Program-made: the position numbers and the translations under genes
Notes under the pieces: model-generated
Told to the model about the DNA's origin: nothing
Seen by the model: the letters and a program-made list of their open reading frames with translations, nothing else
Database searches by the model: none
From: Saccoglossus kowalevskii
Lineage: Eukaryota; Hemichordata; Enteropneusta; Harrimaniidae
Assembly: GCF_000003605.2 (NCBI RefSeq)
Contig: NW_003141822.1
Coordinates: forward strand, 15,335-48,169
Length of the DNA stretch: 32,835 nucleotides
Direction: 5' to 3'
Shown here: positions 9,801 to 18,262 of the stretch, piece by piece
Layout of the letters: every line of letters starts with the position of its first letter
How positions within the stretch are numbered: position 1 is the first letter of the stretch

Positions 9801-11654
9801 AAATTTATGAAAAATATTATTAATCAGTCATTTGTAAATCAAAATAATTTAATTTTGTAAAAATAAATTACAGAAATTTTACGACTTGTGGGAACAGCAA
9901 CTTTTTGTAGCAGTGAATATTTTCGTGCATTCTGAAATCTTTTAACACCAAAATAAATGTTTTTTCATCTTTTACAAGATACTGTAAAGCCATTTATTTT
10001 TCACCATTTTGATGTTTTGAGCTTATTCACCATGTTTTAATTTTACATATTATTCAAGAAAACAATGAGTTTTCTTGTTATTTTTCATGTTCAGGTAGAT
10101 TTAATTTAACAAATTTTACTCAGCAAAAATAGCAAAATTAAAACCAAATGAATAATTAATGCATTTACAGTAAATTCTTGATTTGTTTAATTATGTTTTC
10201 AATTTTGTTATCAGCCAATCAAAAAATGATATGTACCAAAATGGGAAACAGAAACGGAAAAAGAAATAAAAAAAGAAAGAGGAAACAATGATGTCGCTAT
10301 CAAAATATCAAAAAACAAAATCTTTTCATAGGAAAAAATGTTTACTGTAGTATTATTTATTTCTGAAAAACTCATCACTAAAATTATGCAAATTAGTCAC
10401 GTGACTGTCAGCTATATTTATATTTGTGGACATAGACTCTATAGATTACCTGGGAATTGCTGATTTTCCATTCACTACGGATTACTCTTTTTAAAATGTC
10501 AAAATTCTCATCTTTCGGAAGGAACATATGGTGTTGATATACTCTTACATCAAAATCTATCAAAAATATTTTTTTAAACATATGCCCACCATTTTAGGAC
10601 ATTGTATTCATCATTTGCTACTGCTACATAATTTGTGTCCTAGTATTGGTTGTGAAATTATGCAAATTAGTCATATGAGCTGACTCATCATTGGTTGATA
10701 TAGATATCACATGATGTCAGCTGACTCATCATTGGTTGATATAGATATCACATGACTGTCAGCTGACTCATCATTGGTTGATATAGATATTACATGACTG
10801 TCATCTGACGCATCATTGGTTGATATAGATATCACATGACTGTCATCTGACGCATCATTGGTTGATATAGATATCACATGACTGTCAGTTGACTCATCAT
10901 TGGATGATATAGATATCACATGACTGTCATCTGACGCATCATTGGTTGATATAGATATCACATGACTGTCAGTTGACTCATCATTGGTTGATATAGATAT
11001 CACATGACTGTCAGTTGACTCATCATTGGTTGATATAGATATTACATGACTGTCAGTTGACTCATCATTGGATGATATAGATATCACATGACTGTCATCT
11101 GACGCATCATTGGTTGATATAGATGTCACATGACTGTCATATGATGATCAGATTTCTATTTAACTTACCAGGTGCCACTGATACATATATTCCGGATCTT
11201 GAAAGTTCAATGCCCGTTTAACTCTGGGCCTAATAATTTGTTGGTTGAACCACGCTATATGTTTGTGTTCTGTTAGTTTCCTTTCAATACGTTCCTGCAA
11301 ATCATGTAAGTTAGTCCCTTCGCTCTCAATAGTCACATTGCTGTAAGTTTCATGTAAAAATAAATAATGTCCAAACAATTCTCCGACTTGTCCCACATTA
11401 ATCAGACTAACGTCCTTAGCAATTTGGTCAGCGGCGTCATCAAGCGTTGTCCTGTTAGAGTCAAAGACGGAATTGAAATGGATTTTGACTGCCCATGACG
11501 GGGTTCCCTGAGGTTTGATTGGTTTCAGATTCTGTGATTCCATCTCATCAGGTTTGAAATCCAGGTACAAGGCACTGGTTGGTGGAACTTGGATAAAGTA
11601 GTAGAAAAGTAGTAGCAAAACAAAAAGCTGAACAGATGCATTATGGACGCACAT
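667..11654 (-). CDS. PCSK7: PCSK7-like proprotein convertase, 5' part of gene (4 coding exons, continues off left edge)
   Basis: Calcium-dependent subtilisin/kexin-like serine endoprotease that cleaves precursors after basic residues in the trans-Golgi/secretory route. Exons 11169-11654, 8789-8879, 1999-2036 and 667-829 join through canonical GT..AG introns into 259 residues plus one base. In order: signal peptide (about 1-28), prodomain (to 147) ending in RPRVKR (142-147) for autocleavage, then the start of the catalytic domain with DDG (catalytic Asp at about 191) and HHGTRCAGE (catalytic His at about 232). The prodomain phrase [10 protein letters not shown], the WHL junction and the GEIAAVPN stretch resemble PCSK7 more than furin, PCSK5 or PC1/2. 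That assignment is from family memory and an alignment would confirm it. The oxyanion Asn, catalytic Ser, P domain and membrane anchor lie outside the window. Introns are 2289, 6752 and 1169 bp and are packed with repeats. Confidence 0.9.
920..1129. repeat. 30-bp minisatellite, 7 copies (PCSK7 intron 3)
   Basis: Seven head-to-tail 30-bp units beginning GATATTATGATT, with ATTCTAGC/ATTGTAGC alternation as almost the only variation. The unit length is a multiple of three and has no stop in several frames, so both strands show a spurious 10-residue repeat ORF ([10 protein letters not shown]-type on plus). The array is intronic and not coding. Every unit has CCATTGGC, i.e. CCAAT on the minus strand. 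Confidence 0.97.
1166..1678. mobile_element. Non-autonomous pogo/Tigger-like DNA transposon (MITE), 513 bp
   Basis: Terminal inverted repeats CAGTGACCCCTCGTTAAGTC (left) and CAGTGGCCCCTCGCTAAGTC (right, reverse complement), flanked by TA on both sides (1164-1165 and 1679-1680). TA duplication and CAGTG..CCTCG ends fit the pogo/Tigger branch of Tc1/mariner. A second block near 1600-1633 repeats the left-end sequence in direct orientation (GTAAGTCGCGACCCTCGATA), so the right end has both direct and inverted copies of the motif. No transposase is recognised. The open frames inside (about 94 codons on each strand) show no known domain. Confidence 0.8.
1999..2036 (-). CDS. PCSK7: PCSK7-like exon 3 (38-nt micro-exon)
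   Basis: 38 nt between acceptor TATTTGTTTTCCAG and donor TAT|GTGAGT. It completes the Gly codon of DDG and adds [12 protein letters not shown], which corresponds to the segment after the catalytic Asp in convertases (DDG-x-E-...-D-...-NY). Phase 1 in, phase 0 out. It was found by asking what must join exons 2 and 4. Family fit plus both splice signals make it convincing despite its size. Confidence 0.88.
2199..2498. mobile_element. hAT-like MITE, 300 bp
   Basis: Ends CAGGGATGTTTTTAAAC (left) and CAGGGGTTTTTCTAG (right, reverse complement) are imperfect inverted repeats of the hAT type (CAGGGRT). Flanking 8-mers ATCACTAT and ATTATTAT match at six of eight positions, as expected for an old 8-bp target duplication. 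The interior is more GC-rich than its surroundings and has no ORF. It lies in PCSK7 intron 2. Confidence 0.55.
2711..2810. mobile_element. Short inverted-repeat element (GAGAATACC family), copy A
   Basis: Left arm GAGAATACCAGAAAGTATG and right arm CATACTTTGCAGTATTCTTG are inverted copies with AGGC/GCCT inside, enclosing a loop of about 40 bp. The same arm recurs near 9086 and 17671-17790, so this is a dispersed MITE-like family. The mechanism class is not determined. Confidence 0.55.
2811..3748. other. PCSK7 intron 2 sequence without recognised feature
   Basis: AT-rich with homopolymer runs. Open frames on both strands (74-82 codons) have no recognisable domain and look like chance. Confidence 0.5.
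3749..4307. repeat. 21-bp minisatellite, 26 full copies plus a partial
   Basis: Unit AAAATGATATAATTGG followed by TAAAT, repeated without length change. One position is dimorphic: GATATAATT (A type) or GATAGAATT (G type). In order the 27 units read AAGAAAAAAGAGAGGGGAGG then AGGGGGA, shifting from A-type on the left to G-type on the right. Each unit carries ATTGG (CCAAT on minus). It lies in PCSK7 intron 2. Confidence 0.97.
4521..4606. repeat. (AGAAC)n pentanucleotide microsatellite
   Basis: Mostly perfect AGAAC repeats, interrupted by AGAAT units at the left and by CATAGCAGGCCAGGAC in the middle. The reverse strand reads GTTCT and produces a spurious low-complexity ORF. Confidence 0.9.
4608..5899. 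other. PCSK7 intron 2 sequence without recognised feature
   Basis: AT-rich. An open minus-strand stretch at 4521-4871 partly reads through the pentanucleotide repeat; no domain or splice structure supports it. Confidence 0.5.
5900..6099. mobile_element. TA-flanked MITE, family Y copy 1 (200 bp)
   Basis: Ends CTGTAGAATACTTTATT (left) and CTGTGAAATACTTAAAT (right, reverse complement), each followed by a GCT-GGAATT-ATT block. TA lies immediately outside both ends (5898-5899, 6100-6101), consistent with Tc1/mariner-type insertion. A second copy is at 13218-13399. It has no coding capacity. Confidence 0.7.
6226..6849. repeat. 39-bp minisatellite, 16 copies
   Basis: Sixteen nearly identical 39-bp units beginning AAAATGGAGATAATCTCTC. 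The main variant is CTTTC for CTCTC in units 6 and 9. Because 39 is divisible by three, two plus-strand frames stay open ([13 protein letters not shown] and [13 protein letters not shown] repeats). One open frame continues 41 residues into unique sequence, to 6980. It is antisense within PCSK7 intron 2 with no start context or splice evidence, so I treat it as non-coding. Each unit holds TCATTGGATA (CCAATGA on minus). Confidence 0.97.
6850..8288. other. PCSK7 intron 2 sequence; only a local duplication noted
   Basis: AT-rich and without recognised genes. The one structure I see is the 54-bp direct repeat given separately. Confidence 0.5.
7201..7349. repeat. 54-bp direct duplication (7201-7254 and 7296-7349)
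   Basis: Two 54-bp copies, each starting AGCAAAACATTAAAATATGT, offset by 95 bp and differing at only about three positions. A recent local duplication or slippage event. Confidence 0.85.
8289..8692. repeat. 14-bp degenerate minisatellite, about 28 copies
   Basis: Unit ATAACTCAATGTTC with variants at the C/G of CAATG/CGATG and TTC/CTC. It ends about 100 bp from PCSK7 exon 2, on the intron 2 side. Unlike the other arrays, the unit is not a multiple of three and has no CCAAT. Confidence 0.92.
8789..8879 (-). CDS. PCSK7: PCSK7-like exon 2: catalytic Asp region
   Basis: 91 nt between acceptor TTATTGTTAG and donor GATGATG|GTAAGT. It reads [20 protein letters not shown], then [10 protein letters not shown] plus the first base of a Gly codon. 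This is the canonical INVTxVWExGxTGxGVTVxVxDDG segment of kexin-like proteases. The first Asp of DDG is the catalytic acid. Phase 0 in, phase 1 out, matching its neighbours. The exon is too short to show as a stand-alone ORF. Confidence 0.92.
9076..9134. mobile_element. GAGAATACC family, copy B (single arm)
   Basis: GAGAATACCGCAAAGTATGC followed by ATAAAGGCAGTATG, preceded by TATGAGGTTATTA as in copy C. I do not see the opposite arm, so it is a partial or decayed copy in PCSK7 intron 1. Confidence 0.5.
9135..9981. other. PCSK7 intron 1 sequence without recognised feature
   Basis: AT-rich. A 64-codon minus-strand open stretch (9372-9566) shows no domain. Confidence 0.5.
9982..10170. mobile_element. 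TA-flanked MITE, family Z copy 1 (189 bp)
   Basis: Ends CTGTAAAGCCATTTATTTTTC (21 bp, left) and CTGTAAATGCATTAATTATT (right, reverse complement), with TA directly outside both (9980-9981, 10171-10172). The centre contains GTTTTGAGCTTATTC and AAAACAATGAG-TTGTTATTTTTC, shared with a degenerate copy near 14.24-14.42 kb. Confidence 0.65.
10670..11140. repeat. 42-bp minisatellite with AP-1-like and CCAAT motifs, 11 copies
   Basis: Unit of 42 bp containing GCTGACTCATCATTGGTTG and ATATAGATATCACATGACT. TGACTCA occurs at 10681, 10722, 10764, 10890, 10974, 11016 and 11058; the variant TGACGCA at 10806, 10848, 10932 and 11100. Each unit also has ATTGG and most have CATG boxes. The minus strand shows a repetitive ORF of 140 codons ([14 protein letters not shown] units), but it lies just beyond the PCSK7 exon 1 donor and in-frame read-through stops before it, so coding is unlikely. 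A half-similar CACGTGACTGTCAGCT at about 10398 may be an ancestral unit. Confidence 0.96.
11169..11654 (-). CDS. PCSK7: PCSK7-like exon 1: signal peptide, prodomain, autoprocessing site
   Basis: 162 codons from ATG 11654-11652 to a donor CTG|GTAAGT (phase 0). Residues 1-28 form a hydrophobic signal peptide with an [11 protein letters not shown] core. The prodomain follows, with [12 protein letters not shown] and N-glycosylation sequons NRT and NVT. RPRVKR closes it and mature [15 protein letters not shown] follows, matching the start of convertase catalytic domains. Reading past the donor gives only Val-Ser-stop, so intron retention would truncate the protein here. The leader just upstream has an acceptor-like CTCATTACAG ending at 11712, so a separate 5' UTR exon is likely. 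Confidence 0.93.
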
Positions 11655-11711
11655 TGTGACAATATTTACAATAGTGTTTATTTCAGTTGTAACAACATTC
11701 TATACGCTCAT
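11655..11711 (-). other. Probable 5' leader of PCSK7-like exon 1 after a 3' splice site
   Basis: Upstream of the PCSK7 start codon the minus strand has a pyrimidine-rich tract ending CTCATTACAG at 11712, a good acceptor. The 57-nt leader would begin with ATG AGC GTA TAG, a four-codon upstream ORF including its stop. The matching 5' UTR exon is not identified; 20287-20319 is one candidate donor. Confidence 0.45.
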
Positions 11712-12527
11712 CTGTAATGAGAAAAAAGTACCATATATTAGAATCACATTAAACAATGTACAAATAAGGTGAAAGTCTACCATATCTGCTCTATTAGAAG
11801 CGCATGCACTTATATAAATGACAGAGGTGTGTCTATGGTGAAAATAAGTAATTTATTAATAATTCAGCATAGAAAAATTCATTATTTTTTCATACATGTA
11901 TGGACTTCTAATGGAGCAAATATGGTACTATCACTTCAGCACTACTCTATCTAAGCCTTATTTTTTTAGTAAAATTAGACAATACATGTATAGGAAAAAA
12001 GCTTTTTTAATTTAATACATTTTGTATTAAATATACAACATTGATATACAACCTTAAATTACAACATTTCTCTGTGGCAAATTTGCTCAAAGGATAAGAC
12101 TGTACATTGTATACTTGGGTTACTATTTACAGAGCTGATACACATAATCCCATTGTTATATTGGCAAGTCAATCAGGGACGTGTGATTATACTTTAATTT
12201 TGAATACCCACAGATATTGCAAGTTGTCTCCCCCCCCCCCCAGACTGTAAATGTACATGTATATGATGACATAATTCCAATTGTATTCACATATACTGCA
12301 CATGTATTAAGTGAAACATTTTGCTACATAATCCCATGTTTTGAACTAAATGTGATAGGGCATCGTCCGAATCGCAGTCCCGTGTCTTCGACCTATAGGC
12401 CTCTACACGATACTGTGCGGGCTAGCATAGGCTAATTGCGTATTTTAAGCAGTGAGATCTGATTGGGCGCGCCTCGAAACAAGGCACCCAATCAGCTTGG
12501 ACGTACCAAATTATAAGACAAAATTAC
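11712..12527. other. Sequence upstream of PCSK7 exon 1; hairpin only
   Basis: Contains a C12 run near 12229 and a GC-rich inverted repeat at 12460-12497 (CTGATTGGGCGCGCC and GGCACCCAATCAG) with outward CCAAT boxes. No coding exon is recognised. Confidence 0.5.
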
Positions 12528-12671
12528 ACTTCCTGTTTTTGTCGCTATGAAGTCATCCTTCCCACACAAAACTGCGTCGATTGCCTGTACCTGATGAGGC
12601 TTGAGAACACCAACACCGAAAACTTTCGCAATTTTATCATCACAAATATCACGATTCATGTGCACCACCAT
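12528..12671 (-). CDS. RecQ/DEAD-like helicase N-terminal exon or fragment
   Basis: 48 codons from ATG 12671 in good context (AACAAAATGG) to a possible donor AGT|GTAATT at 12527. The sequence includes FGVGVLKPHQVQAIDAVLCG and KDDFIATKTGS: the helicase Q-motif region (xxKPxQxxAI) followed by the beginning of motif I, TKTGS. An intron here would allow GKS to follow from the next exon. A CCAATCAG box lies about 50 bp upstream. No downstream exon on the minus strand was found, so it may be a broken copy of a RecQ-like gene; such genes are multi-copy in some marine invertebrates (recalled, not checked). It sits in or upstream of the 5' region of PCSK7 on the same strand. Reading on without splicing gives a stop at 12492. 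Confidence 0.45.
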
Positions 12672-13217
12672 TTTGTTTAATATGAAACGCCAAAGAGGGA
12701 TTTGTAACACGCAAACTGATTGGACAATGATTAGCCGCAACTGACTACTGGGGGCGCTGTTAGAATACGCATATTTGATGGTCGTTTTGCCAAGGTCTGT
12801 TTAGAGGCTTGGCCGAATAAACTTAGACCTTGGCTAGCGAAGATGGTGATAGGGTTGGGTAGCCATTTTCCTATCAGAATGGCAGGATAATGTGCTAACA
12901 TGGCAGCAACAACAGTTGAACACAAGCAAATATGAATATGTTTCCAAGAATAATGACCAAATGAAACAAATAATTTTCAAAGGAGGGCAGTCATAAGTTG
13001 TGTGGATTCATCCTTTAGTTCCGGATTTGATATTTAAATTTGCAAGAACAAAAAAAGGAACTAGTACACTAATCCATGTTTGAAATTACTGCTTGCCTGT
13101 CTGGTGAGACAGGTACATGTAACTTTCTAATCAGACTGATAACAATTAATTTGAATGTCTGGTAACATTTTTCCTGGTCTGCTTCAAGAACAAATTATAA
13201 AAAATGCAATTTTACTA

Positions 13218-13399
13218 CTGTGAAATACTTTATTTTAGCTGGAATTAATTTTCGCTAAAAAAAATTTTTGAGTGATTTGTATGGAATTTATTTTCACTGA
13301 TCTTTGATAAGTTGAATGGGAAATATAGGAAAAAAGGTATATTTGCTGGATTCTATTTTCACTGAATTAATTCCAAACAAAAAATAAAGTATTTTACAG
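13218..13399. mobile_element. TA-flanked MITE, family Y copy 2 (182 bp)
   Basis: Ends CTGTGAAATACTTTATTTTA (left) and CTGTAAAATACTTTATTTTT (right, reverse complement), TA outside both (13216-13217, 13400-13401), and inward GGAATTAATTTTCGCT/GGAATTAATTCAGTG blocks. Same family as 5900-6099. Confidence 0.75.
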
Positions 13400-14029
13400 T
13401 AAATAATATTATCAGATGGCAATACAAAAAAACAACAAAGAATTCATCAATTTAAACTGGGAAATTTAAATTATCAGTTTTGTGTGTTGGCGGAATGTTG
13501 TGTTTTTGTCGTAATCACTTGGAATGAAAATGTTAGTTTTTTAAAAATAATCTTCAATGCAGAGCTGGTAATTTTCTTGCAGGGCTGGTCAATTTTAGCT
13601 GTGATACAGATATACAAGATAAACAATATAAAGTTTGTGGCCTTACAACATTATCAGGGTAAATTTACAATTTATATTTCATTCAGCTTGCAAGAGTTTT
13701 GTTAACTTTTAATGTATCGTACACCTTAAATGGGAGTATACATATAGCTATTGCAAGTAGTTTGTTCATTCATGTTTCATGAAAATATCAATGTATATTA
13801 CCAGTACACATATTTAACCATTACTGATCAAATTTTCCAAAGTATGTACGGTAACTTGTAATAATCGATGTAATTTTGCTGTCTGCATATAATGCCCATG
13901 GTAAACATATTTATAAACAATATACTAGCTGTGACAATATTAGCTGTGACTATATTCATAATGCATTTCAATCAAGAAATAAAAATGCCATTTGATATGT
14001 AACACTTGCTTTATCTTTTTTTTTTTTTT

Positions 14030-14153
14030 TAACAACTAACTTTCTTTTTGTAGTAGTAGTTATCACAACTAATCTTTATTGCTATTAACTGATAGAAACA
14101 TTGTATTTCTAAGGATGCAATAAAGTTATTATTATTATTATTATTATTATTAT
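14030..14153 (+). mobile_element. LINE-type 3' tail
   Basis: TAGTAGTAGTTATCACAAC leads to GATGCAATAAAG and then an (ATT)n tract of about eight units. An AATAAA followed by a short ATT microsatellite is typical of non-LTR elements of the CR1/L2 kind, and two better-supported tails in this window look alike. No coding part is visible upstream. Confidence 0.4.
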
Positions 14154-14239
14154 ATTATCAATAATAGTTTACCCAAACTACCGGTAGTGTCTTTGTATCT
14201 CAAAACATGAAATAACCATATGGACACAGCAATGATGTC

Positions 14240-14420
14240 ACCGTAATGACTCACTGCATTTTTTTCACTGGCATTTAATTATGGTATTTTGAGCATATTC
14301 CATAGATTTTAAGTTCACATATTCGTCAGTGAAACAATAAGTTAAATTGTTATTTTACGTGTTTATGTAGATTCAATTTAGTATGCACAAAAATATGAAT
14401 AAAATGTAAAGAAATGTGAA
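14240..14420. mobile_element. Family Z MITE, degenerate copy 2
   Basis: Shares with 9982-10170 the ordered blocks TTTTGAGC-TATTC, TTTTAA-TTCACATATT, GAAACAATAAGTT-TTGTTATTTTAC and GTAGATTCAATTTA. Ends are decayed (left CCGTAATGACTCACTGC), so boundaries are approximate. Confidence 0.55.
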
Positions 14421-17400
14421 TTCGTACAAGAATATGAATGTTGACATGGTAAAAATACATACCGGTTTATTGTCTTACAGATGTACAAGTGAACAACCAC
14501 ATGTACACAGTTGTACTCGCATTTAAGCCACAATAAGGTGGTCTATGGACATACACTAAATATCAATTGAAATGTAGCACGTATGGTGACCCAAAACAGA
14601 TTGTATAAAAGGAATTCAACACACTAATGTATAAATATAACTAACAATGGACGACCTCCAGACTCATAAAGTGGTGTCTAAACAAAAACACAAATATATT
14701 TTGGGGCTCTGACCTTGAGAATGACCATGAAAAGAGATGACTATTATCCATATGGAGTTTTGTATTCTGTCCTTCAGGAATGAGAGAAAACAAAATGTTG
14801 TTGTTCACCAAAATTAAGGTCAGACATTCAGTAAAATAGTGGGGGGGGTAAATGATCTTTCTAAATTTCCTTGGGACCATGATGTCATATTCAAGCCTAT
14901 TGTGGTCCTAATCTTTTCCAATGAAACATCAGTTTGAAAATAATAATATTCATAATCTGTACCACATCCTTAAGCACACCCCCCTCCCAGCCTCAAATGA
15001 TTCATCCCTAAGCAGTAAAGAATGTACTTCAACTGAACTTTCTCCAAATATGAACACACCTTTATTTTTATTGAGGATGGCAAGAGATAAATACATGCAT
15101 AGAACGAGAACAAAGTGGTTATCAGTATTGAGATGCGATTTCTTTATTCTTTGGAATTCTTGGTGTCCTAGTAAACTGTAAATAACCTATACTGTATAAC
15201 AGTGCTGTCATGACCCATCTAAAAGACAGTGTGATCATCCCTGGGATTATCTACCATACATATTTCAATATGAAATATTTTATTTTTCTGGGATTCATTT
15301 TCCTAAACATCAATTTGGATCCACATAGTGGCTTGTTTATGGTAAAATATCAGCTGATTTGTAATACAATAAATGAGATCACTTTATGTAAACCACAACA
15401 AGTACTATCTGAGTATTCCCTGTCTCAAGGACCCAGTGAAATGTTCACTGCTACAAAGTTCAACATTAAAATAAAGCTACTTGTAATAATTTTACAGTAA
15501 GAACATACTCATCTCAATTACAATTAAGACAGTTAACAGTCTTCGATACTCACATGCAAGTATCAAGTCTAATTTTCTTTTACATGTCTGTATACAGATT
15601 TATATTTAAACATTCATAACCAAGTGCCAAACAAAGATTAAAATGTTGTTTATATTATGTGCATGCAATGAAACATAAAATATTTGTTTTATTTTAAAAA
15701 GTTATATCTCGGCTGTCGCTGATTTTCCTCCTAACTGAAAGAATATACATTCTAACAATGTAGTCTTGAAAATTACTAGCTGAATAGATTTCACATTTCA
15801 GTTAATTAATAATCAAACAATTTACAATTGTACTTTCAGCACAAATCTGCACAACATAAATAATCTAAGGAATACATGTACATGTATGCAATCCATTTTA
15901 AAGTCGTGTGAATTGATAGAAGATCAGAAAAAACATGTTTTACTAATTAAAGATACATGTACACTAATGGAAGAGAGTAATACAGTGAAAGAAAACAACA
16001 GTGATCATCTCAGGTTTTAGAGTCATTGCACGTTTCAACCTGTGACGGCATGAACAAACAAGTTTGAACAATAAGCACACGAAACACAGTTAACAACTCA
16101 AAATTTATGTTATTACATATATATTAACATATATAAGCAACAGGTGAAAAATGAGTTAAAAATTAATAAGTGATTCAAACATTTTTAAAAGATTGTCAGT
16201 TGCATGTCTGCAGTTATTTGGGCATACATGTAGCTAGAAAACATAGGCAGATTAAAAAAAAAAAGCAGTCAGGTCAAAGGTCATTTGTGTGGCTGAAAGT
16301 GTTACAAAACAGCATTTCAATGGTCAGAATAGTAACAATAGTGAAATTGACAGTAAGATAATCAGACAAACATTAGTACAACATATACACTACGTTATTC
16401 ACTTATAACTAAGCTTTGAAATAATAACATGTTGCTATAGTAACATTCTTAGTAACATCTTAACAATGTCCGAATCACAGATCAATTTTATTTCTCTGAG
16501 CTACAGAACGACTCTAATTTAAATCTGTATTGCTTTGAATATACTGTGTGACTTCAATATGAAGTAGTCTGTACTGTGTAACAAATGCAACAACTACCGG
16601 GGGTATGGCATTACGCAAGATATACAAGTCACAAATTCTTAGCAAACAATCGAACATTGTCAAGCATTTCAGTCAGCTGTGATCAAATTTGTCGCAGCTT
16701 AGTGCATCAACAAGTTCATTGAATCACATGCGACACTGACGTCTCTCCGATGCAGCCGACTTAATTCTTCAAAAATTTGATTCAAGTCTGGAATTTGTTT
16801 GATGAACACGTATTTCTTAAGCAATCTAGTCCTTTTCTTTCTAAATTTATACATGTAATAAGAGATTTCATAACATCCGTTGCCACGGCATCCAAGCGAA
16901 TATGAAACATGTAACCTGCCATACTTCCTAGGAAAGTTGTGATAAGTGTGTTCTAAAGCAGGATTTGAAACCACATCGCATGTTAGAATTTTAGGTGTTC
17001 CAGATAAAAAATAAAACAGTCAGGTTCTGACATGCATAACTCACTAACTGGTAATTCCAATTCATTGCTCCATTTACCATACTACATGTTTAAGACATAA
17101 ATAACAGTTTTAATGTTCCCAATGAGCATGAACTCTTGGGTTATTGATACATGTAGAACATACTGATGATTCTTATAGATTAAAAAAAAAACTAATTTAA
17201 TTTTCAGGATATATATTTGTGACAGAATTTATTTAATTTGACCTATGTCATATAAATGAGAGTAAGGGGTGAAATAGTTTTGATCTGCAATATTGAAAAA
17301 ATAAAAAATAGTTATTTTTTTAATGACATCCCTTGCCACCAACTATCCAAATCCAAACACACCAACACCACCTTCCAAAAAATAAATTGACAAAAAATAA

Positions 17401-17640
17401 TACAAAAAATGGTAGTATAGAGGCATTATAAACACACACCCCACAAGAAGGTGCTATATCACCACAAGAGGGAGCTGTAGTTTTGTCTCAAATAATAACC
17501 ATGATTTCTGATAGATGAAGAGATTATTTATTGTACAGGTACCATCATAAACATTAGATTTTAAATGTGACTGAGTATAAATAAGCTCAATCTTTGTAGA
17601 GTTGAATTAATAAACAAAAAGTAGAAATATCAATGGTTTG
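14421..17640. other. 3.2 kb without recognised genes
   Basis: AT-rich. Short open stretches (e.g. 14641-14880, 14921-15181, 16699-16974) show no domain I recognise. The 16699-16974 minus ORF is basic (RKKRTRLLKK) but lacks any family signature. ATTTTATTTTTCTGGGATTC near 15280 may be a diverged half of family Y. Confidence 0.45.
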
Positions 17641-17670
17641 TTTAGTATACTACATGTATGAGGTTATTAC

Positions 17671-17790
17671 AAGGATATCTTAAAGTAAGTACAAAGGCAG
17701 TTCAGAGATCATATTGACTGATATGTAGTGGAGGACGATGTGTTCCTATCTTCCCTATTAAAGTGCATAACTTTGCGGTATTCTCAAGAT
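17671..17790. mobile_element. GAGAATACC family, copy C
   Basis: Left arm AAGGATATCTTAAAGTAAGT with AAAGGCAG inside, right arm AAGTGCATAACTTTGCGGTA-TTCTCAAG. TATGAGGTTATTA precedes the left arm as in copy B. The right-arm sequence recurs in the adjacent tandem array. Confidence 0.5.
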
Positions 17791-17819
17791 AACCATATTA
17801 TTATAACATGTACATCTTG

Positions 17820-18262
17820 TAATAATAATGATTCAATGAGAAATAACAGACAGGAATGGCAACAAATAATGTGTTACTGTACTGCCTAAGTGCATACTTT
17901 GCGGTATTCTCATCTTTTTCCTGCTTGTAATAATAATGATTCAATGAGAAATAACAGACAGGAATGGCAACAAATAATGTGTTACTGTACTGCCTGAGTG
18001 CATACTTTGCAGTATTCTCATCTTTTTCCTGCTTGTAATAATACATGATTAAATGAGAAATAACAGACAGGAATGGCAACAAATAATGTGTTACTGTACT
18101 GCCTGAGTGCATACTTTGCAGTATTCTCATCTTTTTCCTGCTTGTAATAATAATGATTAAATGAGAAATAACAGACAGGAATGGCAACAAATAATGTGTT
18201 ACTGTACTGCCTGAGTGCATACTTTGCAGTATTCTCGTCTTTTTCCTACTTGTAATAATACA
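17820..18262. repeat. 108-bp tandem repeat, about 4 copies, carrying a MITE arm
   Basis: TGCATACTTTGC starts at 17891, 17999, 18108 and 18216 (spacing 108, 109, 108), each followed by GGTATTCTC or AGTATTCTC and CTTTTTCCTGCTTGTAATAA, then GACAGGAATGGCAACAAA. The repeated minus-strand ORF (139 codons with LLPFLSVISHLI blocks) is a by-product of the repeat. One segment of each unit is the right arm of the GAGAATACC element next door. Confidence 0.93.

Noticed and set aside
10707-11129. 140-codon Ser/Asp-rich repeat ORF continuing PCSK7
   Set aside because: In-frame read-through from exon 1 stops at 11160-11162, before the array; a strong donor removes the region as intron.
16699-16974. 91-codon minus ORF with basic cluster
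   Set aside because: No family signature and no convincing exon boundaries; an alternative frame through the same stretch is equally open.
17801-18220. Repeated hydrophobic 'membrane' ORF
   Set aside because: It only mirrors the 108-bp tandem repeat and its frame changes between units.
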